Shown piece by piece: positions 63,060 through 64,000 of a stretch of DNA of 64,000 nucleotides (the stretch's first letter is position 1; every line of letters begins with the position of its first letter). The stretch covers positions 12,422,013 to 12,486,012 of the forward strand of contig WMCF01000023.1 in the NCBI GenBank assembly GCA_009792885.1. Direction: 5' to 3'. The DNA comes from Eremophila alpestris peregrina. Taxonomy: Eukaryota; Chordata; Aves; Passeriformes; Alaudidae. A program made the translations under genes and the position numbers. Below the pieces are notes generated by a model, which did not search any database, was not told where the DNA came from, and saw only the letters and a list, made by a program, of their open reading frames with translations.

Positions 63060-63185
63060 TTTCTTATGTGACTTTGGACAAGTTAGTCAAATCTCATTCT
63101 TTTAAGAAGTCCTCAGGACACCATGGAGATAAATAAGCAGGAAACTGATGCTCTCTGATACTGTGGAGATAAGGGAAAGATAACA
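63060..63185 (+). repeat. Probable MIR-like SINE fragment
   Basis: 'tcttatgtgactttggacaagttagtcaaatctcattct' matches the MIR 'ctgtgtgaccttgggcaagtcacttaacctct' core. The following part (…ggagataaataagcagg…) is too diverged to place firmly. Confidence 0.5.
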
Positions 63186-64000
63186 CGTAAGTATGAAGGA
63201 TGTGAGTTAGGCACAATACTCACTCACCAGTCTCAAGGCAAGGTTAAGAACTCTGCTCATTCATGCATTTCTGAATTCTAATAAATGTCCCTTAACAGGA
63301 AAGAAAATGACTCTTATGGGTAACCTGAGGTACCATTTAATTGGGTGTCTTGTAAAATACAAGCAGGCCTTTAGTCTTGGTTTCCCTCCATGCTTCACTC
63401 TTCCTCCCACTTGAAAGAGTCTGAATTGGCCAGAAACAGCAAACAATGACATAGAGAGTGTTTAACCATTAATAAGGGTGGACAATGGTTAGGGAAGTAG
63501 CTAAATACACTAGTTATAGCTAACTGGCTGTTGCCTTGTCTCTGTGTTATTGAGCTTGGGTTGGGGTTTTTTTTGCAAGCTGGCCCTAGTTAAAGTCTTT
63601 TCAGGAGTTAATGAGCCAGAGGAGAATCATCTTCCCCACGGGCATGTTTCAAGCCTATGGTTCTTGCAGGTTTTCTTGGCTATTGTGTGCAGGAGCACGG
63701 CTGTGGTCAGGGTTGTAAATGCTGGCTCTCTGCTGAAGGGCTGCACAGCTGGGCACAACCCTCTTGTCTCAGCCTGGCCTCAAGGCCTGCCTTAGATCTT
63801 GGCCAAACTGACTGGTGCTTGGGCAAAGGCAGTATCTGGCCCAGTGCACCATCAGCTGTCAGCAGAAAGAGACATTTCAGGGCTACTGTAATGCACATCC
63901 AGCTGCATAGCCAAACTCAGCTGAGGGCTACTGGGGACACACGCACATTCCAGCCTCTCCTGACATTCTTCACCTCCACCTGGATCAGTCCTCCCTGGGA

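Larger units (their letters stand above)
60261..64000. other. Noncoding interval to window end
   Basis: No gene recognised, and in particular no MRPL23 exon. It holds a T18 run (61592-61609), a 31-bp-spaced tandem duplication (61739-61790) and a second MIR-like SINE (63060-63185). Confidence 0.5.

Noticed and set aside
11870..64000. H19 or miR-675 homologue
   Set aside because: No sequence resembling the miR-675 hairpin or conserved H19 segments was seen. H19 is regarded as a therian feature.
60763..64000. MRPL23 or other neighbouring-gene exons near the window end
   Set aside because: No frame resembles the MRPL23 protein and no convincing splice-bounded ORF was found, so the next gene is presumably beyond the window.

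Overview
This window is nuclear DNA from a bird, most likely not chicken. It carries the whole coding part of one recognisable gene, insulin-like growth factor 2 (IGF2, plus strand), followed by more than 50 kb in which I find no further gene. The avian call rests on three things. The 187-residue IGF2 precursor matches the chicken protein as I know it in length and exon layout, with scattered substitutions such as R6-M7 and M62. The dominant repeats are CR1 LINEs in their bird form. Recent transposons are sparse, and a few very old amniote repeats (CR1/L3-like and MIR-like) survive.

Layout. Positions 1-1836 are 5' flank or 5'-UTR intron, with an ancient MIR-like SINE at about 690-850. IGF2 coding exons lie at 1846-1999, 8596-8762 and 9212-9454, separated by a 6.6 kb intron and a 449 bp intron that carries a reversed CR1 tail. 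Joined, they give 564 nt (187 codons plus TGA), with consensus splice sites and the B/C-domain junction exactly at the first intron. The 3' UTR is long. It holds a T28 tract, an 80-nt purine tract, a textbook G-quadruplex motif at 10495-10510, a GC-rich block and several AATAAA signals (9926 to 11844, possibly 12626).

Downstream, 11.9-64 kb is noncoding as far as I can read it. It contains an old CR1 (19.77-20.17 kb), a bird CR1 (24.6-25.5 kb), and a second CR1 (30.35-31.94 kb) split by a 558-bp solo LTR with TG...CA ends and a 6-bp target duplication. Also present are a short CR1 tail (46.15 kb), two old reversed CR1-like fragments (52.9-54.3 kb), MIR-like SINEs (60.1 and 63.1 kb), several short tandem duplications and a 47-nt poly(A) tract. 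Four stretches (16.1-16.4, 17.4-17.8, 42.0-42.7 and 50.0-50.6 kb) stand out by composition or motif content as possible regulatory DNA, without proof.

Function. In vertebrates the order is TH-INS-IGF2-(H19 in therian mammals)-MRPL23. This window therefore probably spans IGF2 and most of the interval where therians carry H19 and the shared enhancers. I see no H19/miR-675 equivalent and no MRPL23 exon. I found no undescribed multi-gene system. The most informative items are the 3' UTR architecture, the nested LTR-in-CR1 insertion and the large gene-free downstream interval.
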